The notes below the pieces were generated by a model. It was given only the letters and a program-made list of their open reading frames with translations. It was not told where the DNA came from and did no database searches. Positions 1 to 5,620 of a stretch of DNA of 10,231 nucleotides are shown piece after piece; the stretch's first letter is position 1; every line of letters begins with the position of its first letter. A program made the translations under genes and the position numbers. This DNA comes from Bacteroidales bacterium (GTDB lineage Bacteria; Bacteroidota; Bacteroidia; Bacteroidales; VadinHA17). The stretch covers positions 1-10,231 of the forward strand of contig JAAZAP010000034.1 in NCBI GenBank assembly GCA_012514255.1, in the 5' to 3' direction.

Positions 1-1
1 A

Positions 2-36
2 GCTTTAGGCATTAGCCAAAAAGCAGTAGGCAATAG
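2..36 (+). repeat. Degenerate tandem heptamer array A
   Basis: Five consecutive 7-base units in strict phase starting at position 2. Units 1, 2, 4 and 5 fit GCNNTAG (for example GCAGTAG at 23-29 and GCAATAG at 30-36); the third unit (16-22) is diverged. The same words recur at 1665-1685 on the opposite strand and at 3234-3261. A 7-base period cannot preserve a reading frame and no gene is visible here, so it is read as an intergenic repeat. It resembles in style the short tandemly repeated heptamers (STRR) known from heterocystous cyanobacteria, but no relationship is claimed. Confidence 0.7.
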
Positions 37-40
37 TGAG

Positions 41-90
41 GTCTTCAGTCTGCATCCCGGTTACGGGTTTGGCAGGCTGAAGACTTTTTT
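41..90 (+). terminator. Hairpin plus T-run, probable intrinsic terminator of a gene left of the window
   Basis: A 13-bp stem pairs 41-53 with 72-84, with a single G-U pair. Inside it is a second short stem, CCCG (56-59) with CGGG (64-67). The 3' arm is followed at once by six T (85-90), the classic arrangement of a rho-independent terminator for + strand transcription. The gene it serves must end before position 1. The 5' arm includes GGTCTTCAGTC (40-50), which recurs exactly at 3337-3347 in another heptamer tract, so the terminator arms may derive from the repeat family. Confidence 0.75.
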
Positions 91-97
91 ACACAAT

Positions 98-129
98 GAC
101 TGCCGACTGCCGACTGGTACTGCCGACTG
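98..129 (+). repeat. GACTGCC tandem heptamer tract
   Basis: Two perfect GACTGCC units (98-104, 105-111) are followed by a variant GACTGGT (112-118), a 6-base copy lacking its first base (119-124), and a partial GACTG (125-129). On the other strand the unit reads GGCAGTC, which links it to the NNCAGYC units at 3313-3354. The tract lies immediately upstream of the pgi promoter box. Confidence 0.7.
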
Positions 130-137
130 AAATTATC

Positions 138-145
138 TATATTTG
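138..145 (+). promoter_or_regulatory. Candidate pgi -7 promoter box
   Basis: TATATTTG matches the Bacteroidota housekeeping -7 consensus TAnnTTTG and lies 19 bases before the first pgi ATG. The expected -33 region (about 113-118) falls in the GACTGCC repeat and has only a poor match to TTTG, so the call rests on the -7 box and its position. The leader would be very short. Confidence 0.45.
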
Positions 146-164
146 TTACGTCCTAAATTATTTA

Positions 165-1508
165 ATGATGAAACAGACAATCACCGTCAACATAAAGGGA
201 ATCAGTTCATTTGCCGCGGATGCTGAGCTGAGGAGCGTAACTGACAGGGCAATCAGCAGCCTAAGGATGCTTTGTGATGGCACCGGTCGTGGCAGCGAGT
301 TCACTGGCTGGTTACGTCTGCCGGATCAGGCTGTCAATGAGACCGCTGCGGTAAAAGCCTGCGCGGCACGTCTTCGCACCCTGGCTCCGGTGACGGTGGT
401 TGTGGGCATCGGTGGCTCGTACCTCGGCGCCAGGGCTCTCACCGAGGCTCTGAATGACCCCTTCGCTCCGAAGGAGCACACGCTCCTCTTTGCAGGCCAT
501 ACCCTCAGCGAGGACTACCATGCAGCCCTGCTCCGATACCTTGACGGGACTGACTATAATATAGTGGTTATCTCCAAGAGCGGCACCACCACTGAGCCGG
601 CAATTGCATTCCGCATTCTCCGTGACCACCTCAGGAACAAGATGGGGGTGGCTGCCATGAAGTCACATATTGTTGCTGTCACTGACGCCCGGCGAGGTGC
701 ATTGCATGACCTTGCCGTCAGCGAGGGTTATGAGACTTTCGTTATCCCTGATGATGTTGGCGGCCGCTATTCGGTTCTGACACCGGTTGGATTACTGCCT
801 CTTGCCCTCGCAGGGTATGACATTGACGCTTTTGCCCGTGGAATGCTTGACATGGCCCTCTCCGTAAGGGAGGGGAATGATACACCTGCAAACATTGCCG
901 TAACCTATGCGGCAGCACGTAACACCCTGTATTCAATTGGGTATTCGACAGAGATCCTCATAAGCTATGAACCATCGCTGGTTTTCCTTGCCGAGTGGTG
1001 GAAACAGCTCTACGGCGAGAGTGAGGGCAAGGAGAGCAAGGGCATCTTCCCGGCATCGGTGACATTTACAACAGACCTCCATTCCATGGGACAGTATATC
1101 CAGCAGGGCGAACGCAAGCTGTTCGAGACGGTGATCCACGTGGCGGACTCGCGTAATAAGCTTGTTGTGCCCGGCGCCACTGACAACTCTGATGGTATAG
1201 GCTTTATCGCCGGCAAAAGAATGACCGAGGTGAACCACAAGGCAGAGGCAGGCACACGCCTGGCTCATATCGGGGGAGGCGTGCCGGTGATACTGGTAGG
1301 AATGGAAAGGATAGATGAATATAATCTCGGCCAGCTGATGTATTTCTTTGAGCTGGCCTGTGCCATAAGCGGATATATTTTGGGTGTCAACCCGTTTGAT
1401 CAGCCGGGAGTGGAGTCTTACAAGAAGAACATGTTCGCACTGCTGGGCAAGCCGGGGTTTGAGGCCGAACGCGAGCGTCTGGAGAAGCAACTGCAGGGCA
1501 GGGGGTAG
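165..1508 (+). CDS. pgi: Glucose-6-phosphate isomerase
   Basis: Interconverts glucose 6-phosphate and fructose 6-phosphate in the cytoplasm, in glycolysis and gluconeogenesis. With the ATG at 165 the product is 447 residues, the usual length of the short bacterial Pgi group (about 450). Visible landmarks, numbered from that start, are GIGGSYLGA (81-89), the sugar-phosphate loop SKSGTTTEP (137-145), GGRYSVLTPVG (199-209), the probable catalytic Glu in GESEGK (Glu287), the His of TDLHSMGQY (His306), and the C-terminal signature NPFDQPGVESYK ending in the probable catalytic Lys420. The frame stays open back to an ATG at 96, but that extension reads through the heptamer tract and the promoter box, so it is rejected. 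The start may be 165 or the adjacent ATG at 168. No clear Shine-Dalgarno is present, which is common in this phylum. The gene stands alone and converges on lysS. Confidence 0.97.
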   Translation: MMKQTITVNIKGISSFAADAELRSVTDRAISSLRMLCDGTGRGSEFTGWLRLPDQAVNETAAVKACAARLRTLAPVTVVVGIGGSYLGARALTEALNDPFAPKEHTLLFAGHTLSEDYHAALLRYLDGTDYNIVVISKSGTTTEPAIAFRILRDHLRNKMGVAAMKSHIVAVTDARRGALHDLAVSEGYETFVIPDDVGGRYSVLTPVGLLPLALAGYDIDAFARGMLDMALSVREGNDTPANIAVTYAAARNTLYSIGYSTEILISYEPSLVFLAEWWKQLYGESEGKESKGIFPASVTFTTDLHSMGQYIQQGERKLFETVIHVADSRNKLVVPGATDNSDGIGFIAGKRMTEVNHKAEAGTRLAHIGGGVPVILVGMERIDEYNLGQLMYFFELACAISGYILGVNPFDQPGVESYKKNMFALLGKPGFEAERERLEKQLQGRG

Positions 1509-1513
1509 GATTC

Positions 1514-1553
1514 GGGCTTGCGGCAGGCCACACCCTGCCCCCGCCCTTTTTTT
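1514..1553 (+). terminator. Probable intrinsic terminator of pgi
   Basis: It begins five bases after the pgi stop. The stem pairs GGCAGG (1522-1527) with CCTGCC (1534-1539), extended across an internal loop by GGGC (1514-1517) with GCCC (1543-1546), and is followed directly by seven T (1547-1553). On the other strand the same run is A-rich before a GC hairpin, so it has no comparable T-run for lysS. Confidence 0.7.
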
Positions 1554-1570
1554 GGGGTCGGCATGCTTTT

Positions 1571-1645
1571 ACAATTCTTGACCCTCTACGAGGGTATTAT
1601 TTTCCTGCTCCTCTATGCTACAATTCCTGACCCTCTACGAGGGTA
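1571..1645. repeat. Two copies of a 26-bp repeat containing a perfect 6-3-6 hairpin
   Basis: Copies at 1571-1596 and 1620-1645 are identical except for one base (T1578 versus C1627) and are offset by 49 bases. Each begins ACAATTC and ends in the inverted repeat ACCCTC-TAC-GAGGGT (1581-1595 and 1630-1644), a perfect 6-bp stem with a 3-base loop. ATGCT precedes both copies, directly in copy 2 and with three extra T in copy 1. The placement between two convergent genes and the repeated hairpin suggest a REP-like element or a bidirectional terminator. Neither copy is followed by a strong T-run, so termination is only a possibility. Confidence 0.7.
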
Positions 1646-1659
1646 AGTCATATTGACTT
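1645..1659. repeat. Third 6-3-6 hairpin, abutting the second repeat copy
   Basis: AAGTCA (1645-1650), loop TAT, TGACTT (1654-1659) forms a perfect 6-bp stem with a 3-base loop. It has the same geometry as the ACCCTC/GAGGGT hairpins but a different sequence, and starts on the base following the second one. No T-run follows on either strand. The function is unknown; it could help block convergent transcription. Confidence 0.5.
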
Positions 1660-1664
1660 CAGCA

Positions 1665-1691
1665 CTACTGCCTGCTGCCTACTGCCTATGC
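1665..1691 (-). repeat. Tandem heptamer array D, overlapping the lysS stop codon
   Basis: Read on the minus strand, three exact-phase heptamers run from 1685 to 1665: GCAGTAG, GCAGCAG, GCAGTAG. They are preceded by GCATAG (1691-1686), which looks like one more unit lacking a base and contains the last sense codon (GCA) and stop (TAG) of lysS. The array is in inverted orientation relative to the one upstream of lysS (3234-3261), with which it shares a 14-bp word, GCAGCAGGCAGTAG. Confidence 0.75.
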
Positions 1692-3197
1692 TTCCGGCCT
1701 CATCTGCGGGAAGAAGAGCACATCCTGTATTGATGACTGGTTGGTCATGAACATGGTAAGTCTGTCGATGCCTATGCCCATCCCGGATGTGGGGGGCATG
1801 CCGTATTCAAGTGCCCGCACGAAATCCATGTCGATGAACATGGCCTCATCATCGCCCTTTTGTGAAAGGCGCATCTGCTCCTGGAACCTCTCAAGCTGAT
1901 CTATCGGGTCATTGAGCTCAGAGTAGGCGTTGGCCACCTCCCTGCCATTGACCATCAGTTCAAACCGTTCGGTCAGTCCCGCCCTGCTGCGGTGCTTCTT
2001 TGTCAGGGGGGAGGTCTCCTGCGGGTAATCAATGATGAATGTGGGCTGGATGAAGTGGTGTTCACACTTCTCTCCGAAGATAAGATCAATGAGTTTACCG
2101 GCTCCCATTGAAGGCGAATGGCCTATGCCCATTCTGTCGCACTCCCTGCGCAGGTCATCTTCACTCATGCCGGTGATATCGATGCCGGCATACTCCCTGA
2201 TGGCATCGGTCATTGAAACCCTGCGATAGGGTCCGGCATATTCAATGACTTTGTCACCCAGGGGTAATTTTGTAGTACCGTGGAGATCCATAGCCACTTT
2301 TGACATGATCTCCTCGGTGAACTCCATCATCCAGTTGTAGTCCTTGTATGCCACATAGATCTCCAGCACGGTGAACTCAGGGTTGTGCATGCGGTCCATC
2401 CCCTCATTGCGGAAGTCCTTGGCAAACTCATAGACGCCGTCATATCCGCCCACTATCAGTTTTTTGAGGTAGAGCTCATCGGCTATGCGCAGGTAGAGCG
2501 GTATGTCAAGGGCATTGTGATGTGTCACGAAGGGCCGCGCTGCGGCACCGCCAGGGATAGCCTGAAGCACCGGTGTCTCCACCTCGAGGTAACCGTGCGA
2601 GTCAAACAGTTCGCGCATCGACTTCATTACCTGTGCACGCTTACGGAACACCTCCCGTACCTCAGGATTGATTATCAGGTCAACGTACCTCTGACGGTAG
2701 CGCATCTCAGGATCAGTGACAGCATCGTACAGCACTCCATCCTTTTCCTTGACTATCGGCAGGGGGCGAAGCGACTTGCTGAGGAGGGTCAGCTCCTTCA
2801 CATGGACGGTGATTTCTCCCATCTGGGTACGGAAGGCGAAGCCCTTCACGCCTATGATATCGCCTATATCCAGTAATTTCTTGAAAAGGGTGTTATAGAG
2901 AGTCTTGTCCTCACCGGGGCACAGGTCGTCACGACGCACATATATCTGTATGCGGCCGGATGAGTCCATCAGCTCTGCGAAGGAGGCATTGCCCATGATG
3001 CGGCGGCTCATGATCCGGCCTGCCAGGCATACGTCGGGGAACCTGTCCTCCGTATCACTGAAACCGGCCAGTATCTCAGCGGCTGTTGTATTAACCGGGT
3101 ACATGGCTGCCGGGTAAGGGTCTATGCCCAGTTTGCGTATCTCTTCAAGCGATTGCCTTCGGACCTGTTCCTGCTCGCTCAGTTGGGGTGTACTCAT
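1686..3197 (-). CDS. lysS: Lysyl-tRNA synthetase, class II
   Basis: Charges tRNA-Lys with lysine using ATP, in the cytoplasm. The 503-residue product has an N-terminal OB-fold anticodon-binding region (about 55-140) and a class II catalytic core. Motif 1 is GYLEVETPVL (202-211), motif 2 is FRNEGMDRMHNPEF (262-275) with the ATP-binding arginine, and motif 3 is GMGIGIDRLTMF (472-483). AARPFVTHHNALD (219-231) and LTKKHR (398-403) are further landmarks. It resembles the Bacteroides enzyme closely as far as FFPQMRPE, but then stops after one more residue. As recalled, the Bacteroides protein continues for roughly 70 residues, so the C-terminal extension is absent here. The stop codon lies within a heptamer repeat array. 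The ATG at 3197 gives a normal N-terminus with no clear Shine-Dalgarno, and a good promoter lies just upstream. Confidence 0.97.
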   Translation of the reverse strand: MSTPQLSEQEQVRRQSLEEIRKLGIDPYPAAMYPVNTTAAEILAGFSDTEDRFPDVCLAGRIMSRRIMGNASFAELMDSSGRIQIYVRRDDLCPGEDKTLYNTLFKKLLDIGDIIGVKGFAFRTQMGEITVHVKELTLLSKSLRPLPIVKEKDGVLYDAVTDPEMRYRQRYVDLIINPEVREVFRKRAQVMKSMRELFDSHGYLEVETPVLQAIPGGAAARPFVTHHNALDIPLYLRIADELYLKKLIVGGYDGVYEFAKDFRNEGMDRMHNPEFTVLEIYVAYKDYNWMMEFTEEIMSKVAMDLHGTTKLPLGDKVIEYAGPYRRVSMTDAIREYAGIDITGMSEDDLRRECDRMGIGHSPSMGAGKLIDLIFGEKCEHHFIQPTFIIDYPQETSPLTKKHRSRAGLTERFELMVNGREVANAYSELNDPIDQLERFQEQMRLSQKGDDEAMFIDMDFVRALEYGMPPTSGMGIGIDRLTMFMTNQSSIQDVLFFPQMRPEA

Positions 3198-3214
3198 GCT
3201 CTGAAAAATTTCTG

Positions 3215-3245
3215 CAAAGGTATTAATTAAGAGGCAACAGGCAAT
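3215..3245 (-). promoter_or_regulatory. lysS promoter (Bacteroidota -33/-7 type)
   Basis: On the minus strand the -7 box TACCTTTG (3222-3215) matches TAnnTTTG. Exactly 19 bases upstream is ATTG (3245-3242), a 3-of-4 match to the -33 TTTG/TTG element. The -7 box is 17 bases from the lysS ATG, giving a very short leader. The -33 element is the reverse complement of bases inside the GCAATAG unit of the heptamer array. Confidence 0.65.
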
Positions 3246-3261
3246 AGGCAGCAGGCAGTAG
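3234..3261 (+). repeat. Tandem heptamer array E (GCARYAG x4)
   Basis: Four consecutive units in perfect phase all fit GCARYAG: GCAACAG (3234-3240), GCAATAG (3241-3247), GCAGCAG (3248-3254) and GCAGTAG (3255-3261). Only positions 4 and 5 vary, and only by transitions. The array lies upstream of lysS, overlaps its -33 element, and faces the opposite way to array D at the other end of lysS. Confidence 0.8.
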
Positions 3262-3312
3262 CGGGGTGATCCGCCAGTTGGTGGAGAAGGAGCCAGGTGG
3301 AAGGAGAGGGGG

Positions 3313-3354
3313 CTCAGTCCTCAGTCCTCAGCCTCCGGTCTTCAGTCGGCAGCC
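3313..3354 (+). repeat. Tandem heptamer array F (NNCAGYC type)
   Basis: Six 7-base units lie in strict phase: CTCAGTC twice (3313-3326), CTCAGCC (3327-3333), a diverged TCCGGTC (3334-3340), TTCAGTC (3341-3347) and GGCAGCC (3348-3354). Together they follow NNCAGYC. The unit relates to GGCAGTC, the reverse complement of the GACTGCC tract at 98-129. The array lies just past the 3' end of the seven-gene operon. The rest of the 3262-3426 spacer is purine-rich with an imperfect GGTGGA..AAGGAG duplication (3280-3306), and no T-run terminator for the operon could be identified. Confidence 0.7.
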
Positions 3355-3426
3355 GGTCCTGATAACCTGGACCCGGGAACCCCAACCCTCCATCTGGTGG
3401 ATTGGGACAGATAGAAGTAACGACTG

Positions 3427-4032
3427 CTACCAACTATGTTTAATGCCAAGGGTTGCGTTAACAGAAGAGACTGCCTTTATTATACCCATAACGTTGGCAC
3501 CGAAGTTCAGACTCCAGTTATCACCTGTCCGTATGTTCATCCTGCAGCCTGCGATGCCTCCGAAAAAGGTGCCTTCCAGTACCCTGTTGACATACACAAT
3601 ATCTGTCATCCTTCCCGTGTAGGCCGGGCCTTCCGGCATTTCATACCGGTTCAGGTCGAAAACATTTGACTGCCAGGTGATGACCGGCCCGGCGAAGAGA
3701 TCAACCGACACTGCCCTTCCGTTGCCGGCTTTCAGTACCGGGGCTGCATACAGGCTGTAAGCCGCATGGTGATAATTGAGGTCAAGAAGAGTCACATTGT
3801 TCACAGTCTGGTTTCTTTCGATTGTTCGTGACCCAAGTGAATAACCTCCCCCTGCTTCAAGGCCGAGCCAGCTTCTCAGGTTATGCTGATACGATACTGT
3901 GTAACCTGCACCCTGCATTCCGTACCGGGGCATGTTCAGGTATGAGCCTGAGAAGAGGAGGGATCCTTTTTCCTGGGACCAGAGTGTCCCGCTGCCTAAT
4001 AGCAGCGCCAGCAGTATAATTGGCTTTTTCAT
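3427..4032 (-). CDS. Small outer-membrane beta-barrel-like protein (barrel 3), last gene of the ECF operon
   Basis: A 201-residue exported protein of unrecognised specific family. Residues 1-20 form a signal peptide: MKK, a leucine-rich core, then a likely cleavage after LWSQ. The remainder alternates glycine/aromatic-rich stretches such as SGSYLNMPRYG, YTVSYQHNL and LGLEAGGGYSLG, as in small 8- to 10-stranded outer-membrane barrels. It ends in LGIKHSW, a terminal aromatic residue as expected for the BAM signal. The start lies 9 nt after the stop of the lipoprotein gene, so it is almost certainly co-transcribed. Its stop lies next to a repeat-rich spacer. The barrel assignment rests on composition and pattern, not on a recognised family match; no enzymatic motif is seen. 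Confidence 0.8.
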   Translation of the reverse strand: MKKPIILLALLLGSGTLWSQEKGSLLFSGSYLNMPRYGMQGAGYTVSYQHNLRSWLGLEAGGGYSLGSRTIERNQTVNNVTLLDLNYHHAAYSLYAAPVLKAGNGRAVSVDLFAGPVITWQSNVFDLNRYEMPEGPAYTGRMTDIVYVNRVLEGTFFGGIAGCRMNIRTGDNWSLNFGANVMGIIKAVSSVNATLGIKHSW

Positions 4033-4041
4033 CTTGTTATG

Positions 4042-4917
4042 CTATCTGAAGTATAGAAATTCAATCGTAAGACGTACCGATGCCATGCTTGATTTGTCCA
4101 GGATAACAAACTCTGTCGCATCACTGTCAGCCGAGATCTTAAGGGCCCAGGCTGACTCTTCGTCAGCCTCGTCACCTGTCCAGTAGTAACCGGTTGTGCC
4201 ATGTTCCTGAAGCTGGTCGTTAATAATAATCCCCGGACATGTAAGCTGAAGTCCGTGCTCTGCCCCGACCTGCAGGTTGAATCCTGCCAGGGCAGCTCCG
4301 CCGCAATACTCTATCATCTCCTGCCATTCGGCCCTGGAAGGCAGCCGGTAGTCCTTATCCAGGGTGTCAGCCACACTCCAGGGCAGAAGGGTCCCGTAAT
4401 CTGCCCGTTCAGCCGAGGTGGGGAAGTTGTACCACTGGTCCGAGTCCGGGAGCTGTATGTTGTCATAAGCCCATACCCAGGTCCTGTGATGATCAGAAAA
4501 GGGGAAATCATAGTCTATCCTGCGGAAGTCAATCTCCAGGTCGGTCCATGCGTTCTGAATCCTGTAGTTTTCATCGGTATAGAAGCCCTGGTACAGTTCA
4601 GTGATATTCCCGCTGCTGTTTTTCACCTGGAGGCCTATGTAACCACCTGACTCAAAAGGGAACTGAGCAGTGACAACGGGAGTGCCCAGCCATCCGGTCT
4701 CCCATTCCAGGTGATCACCGTTAATGTCCCAGCGGTATTCAAGCCAGTCACCCTCGTCTGTCGGAAAGGAGCCGGAGGCGTCAAGGTTGACCTTGAACAG
4801 ATACCTTGGAGGTGTCTGTGTGCTGAACAGGGCGACAGGTGATGTCATATCTTTACGCTCACATGATGCCACGAGAACTGCAGCCAGCACAAATAGCAGA
4901 ATATTTCTTGTTTTCAT
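4042..4917 (-). CDS. Lipoprotein with PKD-like domain and FISUMP-like C-terminal domain
   Basis: A 291-residue probable lipoprotein. The N-terminus MKTRNILLFVLAAVLVASC ends in lipobox VASC, with the lipidated Cys19. Residues about 28-110 look like a PKD/Ig-type domain: VNLDASGSFPTD, then YRWDINGD, then a GGYIGLQVKNSSG strand pair. Residues about 125-291 resemble the Fibrobacter succinogenes major paralogous domain (FISUMP) or the related C-lectin/sulfatase-modifying-like fold: DYRLPSRAEWQEMIEYCGG (189-207), GYYWTGDE (243-250) and a final RLTIEFLY strand. Such domains usually sit in surface lipoproteins and adhesion-like proteins. No catalytic motif is evident. The gene starts 10 nt after barrel 2 and ends 9 nt before barrel 3. 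A surface-exposed ligand-binding role is inference. Confidence 0.8.
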   Translation of the reverse strand: MKTRNILLFVLAAVLVASCERKDMTSPVALFSTQTPPRYLFKVNLDASGSFPTDEGDWLEYRWDINGDHLEWETGWLGTPVVTAQFPFESGGYIGLQVKNSSGNITELYQGFYTDENYRIQNAWTDLEIDFRRIDYDFPFSDHHRTWVWAYDNIQLPDSDQWYNFPTSAERADYGTLLPWSVADTLDKDYRLPSRAEWQEMIEYCGGAALAGFNLQVGAEHGLQLTCPGIIINDQLQEHGTTGYYWTGDEADEESAWALKISADSDATEFVILDKSSMASVRLTIEFLYFR

Positions 4918-4927
4918 CTTTGTAAGG

Positions 4928-5614
4928 CTATTTAGTATAACTGAACAAAACCCCGAAGAGGAAACTTATCTGGAATCCGAAATCCTTGTCCAGGATGTTA
5001 TAGTTACAGGAGAGAGCGGAATCAAAGTAAAGGTGATAGTCGAGCCTCTGCTGGTATCCGATGCCTATTTCCGGGGTGAGTGAACCCTTGATGAATCGTT
5101 CGAGGTAAGGCTCATGTGACAAAGGATCAGGGTCCGCGTCCTTTTCCCTCAGGGTTATCAGTGACAGGAGGTCGCTCATCTTAAAAAGCCCGTAAACGCC
5201 CTGGCAGTTGTTGCCGCTGCGTCCCTGTTCAATCTCTCTCTTTTTGAGGAAGTAGTACCGGCCACCCAGCGAGACTCCCTGCTGATGAAATGCCTGCTCA
5301 TCGGTCCAGGTCATGACCGAGTTTATCTCTGTGATTGCCGTCAGTGATGTGTTTATCTTCTGCTCAATGCCGCCGTGCAGGGTGAAGACCAGGAAACTGA
5401 AATTGTCGCTGGGCTTGAAAGGCTGAATGCCGATCTTCAGCAGCCTGTCCTCATCACCCAGCCTCACATCGAGGTAGCGGTACTTGTTCCTGTAGTAGAA
5501 CTCCTGATCCTGCTCCAGTTCGGTCTCAACAAGTACAGTGTCAGTTTGCGCGTAGCAGTTCATTCCCGCGAGGTTGACTGCAATAATTAGCAATGTGTAT
5601 GCTGATTTCCTCAT
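4928..5614 (-). CDS. Small outer-membrane-type protein (barrel 2)
   Basis: A 228-residue exported protein of unknown function. The signal peptide is about 1-23, with probable cleavage after CYAQ. The mature part has alternating hydrophobic/polar strands (FSFLVFTLHGGIEQKI, GVSLGGRYYFLKK, LTPEIGIGYQQRLDYHLYF) and ends FGFQISFLFGVLFSYTK, typical of a beta-barrel. A polar, acidic segment, REKDADPDPLSHEP, could be an extracellular loop. AAGGAG directly abuts the ATG with no spacer (5615-5620), so the Shine-Dalgarno-like string is probably too close to act normally; no better downstream start exists before the signal peptide core. It is 6 nt from barrel 1 and 10 nt from the lipoprotein gene. The barrel call is by pattern only. 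Confidence 0.78.
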   Translation of the reverse strand: MRKSAYTLLIIAVNLAGMNCYAQTDTVLVETELEQDQEFYYRNKYRYLDVRLGDEDRLLKIGIQPFKPSDNFSFLVFTLHGGIEQKINTSLTAITEINSVMTWTDEQAFHQQGVSLGGRYYFLKKREIEQGRSGNNCQGVYGLFKMSDLLSLITLREKDADPDPLSHEPYLERFIKGSLTPEIGIGYQQRLDYHLYFDSALSCNYNILDKDFGFQISFLFGVLFSYTK

Positions 5615-5620
5615 CTCCTT

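Noticed and set aside
2..36. Heptamer arrays as a CRISPR array
   Set aside because: Units are 7 bases, directly contiguous and lack spacers; no cas gene is present.
96..164. Upstream in-frame start for pgi at 96 giving a 23-residue longer protein
   Set aside because: The extension is encoded by the GACTGCC repeat and the candidate promoter box and has no resemblance to Pgi N-termini; starts at 165/168 give the normal length.
933..1490. 185-codon open frame on the minus strand inside pgi
   Set aside because: Fully antisense to a conserved enzyme; the product is histidine/cysteine-rich with no recognisable motif or start context.
2385..2876. 163-codon open frame on the plus strand inside lysS
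   Set aside because: Antisense shadow of conserved LysRS motifs with no independent coding evidence.
3357..3400. CCCGGG-centred sequence as an operon terminator
   Set aside because: The flanks do not pair and no T-run follows on the minus strand.
3266..3622. 118-codon plus-strand frame covering the heptamer array and the end of barrel 3
   Set aside because: It runs through an out-of-frame 7-base repeat and is antisense to a better supported signal-peptide-bearing gene.
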